In this document: positions 3,517 through 6,258 of the stretch, one piece after another
Position numbering within the stretch: position 1 is the first letter of the stretch
Layout of the letters: every line of letters begins with the position of its first letter
Origin: an uncultured Eubacteriales bacterium
GTDB taxonomy: Bacteria; Bacillota; Clostridia; Oscillospirales; Oscillospiraceae
DNA: 6,258 bases
Assembly (NCBI GenBank): GCA_900320765.1
Contig: ONTN01000085.1
Span: 1-6,258 of the forward strand
Reading direction: 5' to 3'
Notes under the pieces: generated by a model
Told to the model about the DNA's origin: nothing
The model's database searches: none
What the model saw: the letters and a program-made list of their open reading frames with translations, nothing else
Made by a program: the position numbers and the translations under genes

Positions 3517-5853
3517 TTGGACGGTCACACTCTATGTATTGAGGCCTCAAAGAGCGCTTCAAATTATCTCGATTATCTTAATTCATATAACAAGGGCGTT
3601 ATCGAAACGCAGGTTATAAAGATTCAGCTATTAAAGCCTTACGAAGCAAGGCTATATCTGCGTTCAAAGCTTATGCGCTGGGAAGACGTGTTGATCCGTG
3701 TAGGGCCCCGTCTTTATAACTCTTCAGAAATCGCGGCGAAGCGTTACGATCAGGACGACAAATATCTTGACGTTAAATGGGATAACGAAAAGCTCAATCC
3801 TTTCCGAGGAGTATATGCCGACGAGATCAGCGTAATTTCAGATATGAAGTTTCTCGTTAAGCGTGTTCGCGATTGGTATTCCTCCCAAGCCTTCCTCGCT
3901 CTGCCTAAGTGCCGGTCTACTGTCATTCCTCCAATGCCGGAGCTCTCATTGTCTCCTTCGGACGAACAGGTGCAAGCATACGAGGGTATTTTTTTATCCC
4001 CGCTCGCTTATATTTGGGGCGCTCCGGGTACCGGCAAGACTCAGTTTGTTTTATCTCGTGCAGTTCTCGCCTATCACAGGCTGAGCATAGGTCCGGTTTT
4101 GATCGTGGCTCCCACAAACAACGCCGTCGAGCAGACTCTGCGCGGTGTTCTGTCGGTATTTGAGGAGGCCAACGTTCCGTTCGATTATGTATTAAGGCTC
4201 GGCGTACCATCAAAAAGCTTTTATGATAAATATCCAATGGTTTGCGAAGTCGCCTCAGTTGAGGACGAGGCTGCCGAGCTTCAGGAGCAATTAAAATATT
4301 ATAAGCGAGTTGTCGCGTATCACGAGGTTAAGGCTTGGGCGGAAGAATACGGCCGAGAAGTCAGCCGGCACAAGGATGCCGTGGCCTCAACCAAAAGAAG
4401 TATATTAACTGAGACCGCAAAGCTTAATACTTTGAAATTCGAGAACAAGCTTCATCAGGCAAGATCCGCGTCCGCACTGGCGGCAATTGACGATTTGCTT
4501 ATCAAGCGCGACGCATTATCAGGCTTTGTTAACAAAGACCGTTCCGGATTATCCCTATTCTTTTCACGCAAAAAGATTGAAGAAGCGCGTAATAAACTAT
4601 CCGAAGTCTGCGCCTCGCTCGAAAAGTTTAGTTCCGACCATAGCGCTGCGCTTAACAAGATATCTGAATTGAAGAATCAAATCGAAAGCTCTGAAAAAGC
4701 CGTTTCGGCTTTGGAGAAGGAATTGGCTCGGGAAGAATCGCGCTTTAAATCTTTGCCCGGCTGCCCCTTAATGCCCTCCCGCTCATACTCAGAAATATGC
4801 GATTATCTCGATATAAGAGCTCCTGAATATAAAGACGTTACATATTCTGACGCCCTGAGCCGGGTAAACAGTATCGAGCTGCGTTTGTCGGAGATTGAAG
4901 GCCTGACCATTGAAAAGCGAATGCAATCGGCTACGGTTATTGCCGCCACAATAGACGGATATATTTCGAGGCTTTCGTCGAACGAAGATTTTCAGCCTGT
5001 CCACATTTTTCTTGATGAGGCTGCATATTGCCCGTTAATAAAGGCTGCCACTTTATTATCGAAGGATGCTCCCTTGGCCATGCTCGGCGATCACATGCAG
5101 CTCCCTCCTGTATGCGAGTTTCCCGAGGACGAACTGGCGGAGAACGCAAATATCGTTCTGTGGAATCAGTCGGCCATTCACCTGCATGACTTGTTCACTC
5201 AAGATATATTTGAATTGTTCTTCCAGTACAATTATGAGGTTCAGAACGATCCATATCTGCCTTCCGGAATTGATACGTATATGCTTCTGAATACACATCG
5301 TTTCGGGGAGGACCTCGCCGCCCCGTTAAGAGATTATGTTTATCCGAAGGATTTTCGCGGGAGAGAGGATCTCCCGACGCAGGTCTTATATATTGACGTA
5401 GTCCGTTCAAAAGGCGACGCTCATAAAACGAGCGTTTCAGAATGCCTCGCCATAAAAGAAGCAATCGATCAGCTTAACCCTAACAGTTTTTCTGTTCTTA
5501 CTCCATACAGAGCCCAGTTGGATCTACTGAAAAAACACCTGGATCACGAAAATGTGTTTACCATTCACGGCTCTCAAGGACGCGAATGGGATACCGTTTT
5601 CTTGAGCGTAGCCGCTTCCTCAAACACGAAGTTTATTTCCAATAAGCGCCTTATCAACACAGCGGTAAGCCGAGCAAAGAAACAGATTATCATAGTATGT
5701 GACTTCAATTATTGGCTAAATAAAACGGACGGCCTTATTTCGCGACTTCTGCGAGTTGCAAAGCCATACGAAGGTAGTTATCTAAGACAGCTTTTATCTA
5801 CGTCATTTGAAAACACGATTCCCTTACTCTCCGATGAAAGGAGCGACCTATGA
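3517..5853 (+). CDS. UPF1/DNA2-type superfamily 1 helicase with coiled-coil insertion (778 aa)
   Basis: An ATP-dependent helicase-like protein (AAA_11/AAA_12). Visible motifs: Q-motif region SPSDEQVQAY (146-155), Walker A GAPGTGKT (168-175), motif Ia APTNNAVEQTL (198-208), motif II DEAA (500-503), motif III GDHMQLPPV (524-532), THR at 593-595, LTPYRAQ (661-667), motif V TIHGSQGREWDT (682-693) and motif VI TAVSRAKK (715-722) with the arginine finger R719. All look intact. Residues 1-140 are an unrecognised N-terminal region. Residues about 250-415 form two long charged helices, probably an antiparallel coiled-coil hairpin with a tip near GLSLFFS (344-350). No nuclease domain is visible. The start is TTG at 3517 with AGGAG eight bases upstream; the first in-frame ATG is over 50 codons later, inside the N-terminal region. 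Base composition is clearly AT-richer than the flanking genes. The position between repressor and integrase suggests expression in the lysogen. Confidence 0.85.
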   Translation: MDGHTLCIEASKSASNYLDYLNSYNKGVIETQVIKIQLLKPYEARLYLRSKLMRWEDVLIRVGPRLYNSSEIAAKRYDQDDKYLDVKWDNEKLNPFRGVYADEISVISDMKFLVKRVRDWYSSQAFLALPKCRSTVIPPMPELSLSPSDEQVQAYEGIFLSPLAYIWGAPGTGKTQFVLSRAVLAYHRLSIGPVLIVAPTNNAVEQTLRGVLSVFEEANVPFDYVLRLGVPSKSFYDKYPMVCEVASVEDEAAELQEQLKYYKRVVAYHEVKAWAEEYGREVSRHKDAVASTKRSILTETAKLNTLKFENKLHQARSASALAAIDDLLIKRDALSGFVNKDRSGLSLFFSRKKIEEARNKLSEVCASLEKFSSDHSAALNKISELKNQIESSEKAVSALEKELAREESRFKSLPGCPLMPSRSYSEICDYLDIRAPEYKDVTYSDALSRVNSIELRLSEIEGLTIEKRMQSATVIAATIDGYISRLSSNEDFQPVHIFLDEAAYCPLIKAATLLSKDAPLAMLGDHMQLPPVCEFPEDELAENANIVLWNQSAIHLHDLFTQDIFELFFQYNYEVQNDPYLPSGIDTYMLLNTHRFGEDLAAPLRDYVYPKDFRGREDLPTQVLYIDVVRSKGDAHKTSVSECLAIKEAIDQLNPNSFSVLTPYRAQLDLLKKHLDHENVFTIHGSQGREWDTVFLSVAASSNTKFISNKRLINTAVSRAKKQIIIVCDFNYWLNKTDGLISRLLRVAKPYEGSYLRQLLSTSFENTIPLLSDERSDL

Positions 5854-6258
5854 GCATAAAAATAGCCGCGGCATATATCCGCGCTTCTACCGACGACCAG
5901 CTCGAATACTCCCCTGATTCTCAGCTCAAGAAGATTCAGGAGTATGCCGCCCGAGAGGGCTATATAATTCCCGAGGAATACATATACCAGGACGACGGGA
6001 TCTCCGGCAAGAAAGCCGATAAGCGCCCCGCCTTCCGGCTTATGATCGCAACGGTCAAGGATGGCAAGCCGCCCTTTGACGCCGTCTTTGTCTGGGAGTT
6101 TTCGCGCTTCGCCCGTAACCAGGAGGAGAGCATAATGTATAAAAACCTCCTGCGCCGGCGCGGCGTCGCCGTGAAGAGCGTCCGCGAGCCTCTTAACGAC
6201 AGTCCCTTTGCTTCCCTGATCGAGCGTATTATCGAGTGGATGGACGAGTATTATTCAA
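5850..6258 (+). CDS. Large serine recombinase / phage integrase, N-terminal part
   Basis: The first 136 codons are present and the gene runs off the right edge. They form a serine recombinase catalytic domain: YIRASTDDQ with nucleophile S13 and R11, the QLKKIQEYAAREG helix, the DDGISGKKADKRPAF loop typical of large serine integrases, and VFVWEFSRFARN with the active-site arginines. The C-terminal zinc/coiled-coil DNA-binding part is outside the window, so resolvase-type alternatives cannot be fully excluded, but the loop and phage context favour integrase. It would catalyse attP x attB integration. ATG 5850 overlaps the helicase TGA (ATGA) and follows an AAAGGAG site, so the two are probably coupled. 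GC content returns to the higher level seen in the early operon. Confidence 0.88.
   Translation, partial: MSIKIAAAYIRASTDDQLEYSPDSQLKKIQEYAAREGYIIPEEYIYQDDGISGKKADKRPAFRLMIATVKDGKPPFDAVFVWEFSRFARNQEESIMYKNLLRRRGVAVKSVREPLNDSPFASLIERIIEWMDEYYS

Noticed and set aside
5358..5376. A perfect 7-bp inverted repeat CGGGAGA/TCTCCCG
   Set aside because: It lies within the helicase reading frame, has no U-run after it, and is well away from gene borders, so there is no reason to call it regulatory.
3517..5853. The helicase as an ImmA-type protease fusion or a helicase-nuclease fusion
   Set aside because: No HExxH motif and no nuclease signature is visible in the protein. Only about 55 residues follow motif VI.
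5850..6258. An attachment site (attP) near the integrase
   Set aside because: attP of large serine integrases usually lies near the integrase gene, but the rest of this gene and its flank are outside the window, and no candidate repeat is visible here.

Overview
The window looks like the immunity and early-lytic switch region of a temperate phage, probably an integrated prophage. The likely host is a moderately GC-rich anaerobic Bacillota (Clostridia, gut Oscillospiraceae-like). This host call is inferred from strong GGAGG-type ribosome sites, TTG and GTG starts, and the set of small phage proteins. No gene in the window fixes the host.

Layout. Two transcription units diverge from a switch region at about 2979-3130. 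Leftward (minus strand, 2978 down to 1) runs a tightly packed early operon of thirteen small genes. In transcription order these are: a Cro-like HTH protein, an 89-aa unknown, a 54-aa Cys-rich protein, a 57-aa zinc ribbon, a 46-aa hydrophobic protein, a 62-aa Cys-rich protein, a 109-aa protein with a Cys-cluster tail, a MazG-like pyrophosphohydrolase, a DUF3310 protein, a 56-aa unknown, an 83-aa zinc ribbon, a DUF551 protein, and a Lar-like zinc protein cut by the window edge. Most starts overlap the preceding stop by 4 to about 23 bases, so translational coupling is likely. The 46-aa and 54-aa genes are short enough to be missed by a length cutoff. Rightward (plus strand) run a short XRE repressor, a 778-aa UPF1/DNA2-type SF1 helicase starting at TTG, and a large serine recombinase (integrase) cut by the right edge. 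The repressor and helicase are 14 bases apart, and the helicase and integrase overlap by ATGA, so all three probably form one lysogeny operon.

How they work together. The minus-strand promoter is excellent (TTGACA, 17-base spacer, TATTAT, extended -10), and its -35 lies inside a palindrome that is the best operator candidate. The repressor and the Cro-like protein share the AQST start of the recognition helix, consistent with competition for the same sites. The repressor has no S24 peptidase domain and no ImmA-type metalloprotease neighbour, so the induction route is not evident.

Most notable points: (i) the large, AT-richer helicase with a long coiled-coil insertion, sitting in the lysogeny operon and so likely expressed in the lysogen, is a candidate defence or superinfection-exclusion gene; (ii) a 63-base direct repeat, 282 bases apart, flanks the DUF3310 gene and carries the shared C-terminus of two unrelated proteins plus a copied start of the next gene, leaving a 12-codon mini-ORF; (iii) a cUUCGg terminator-like hairpin lies inside the early operon; (iv) about six of the thirteen early proteins are small Cys-cluster proteins. 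No RNA genes, CRISPR array, insertion sequence or attachment site were recognised.
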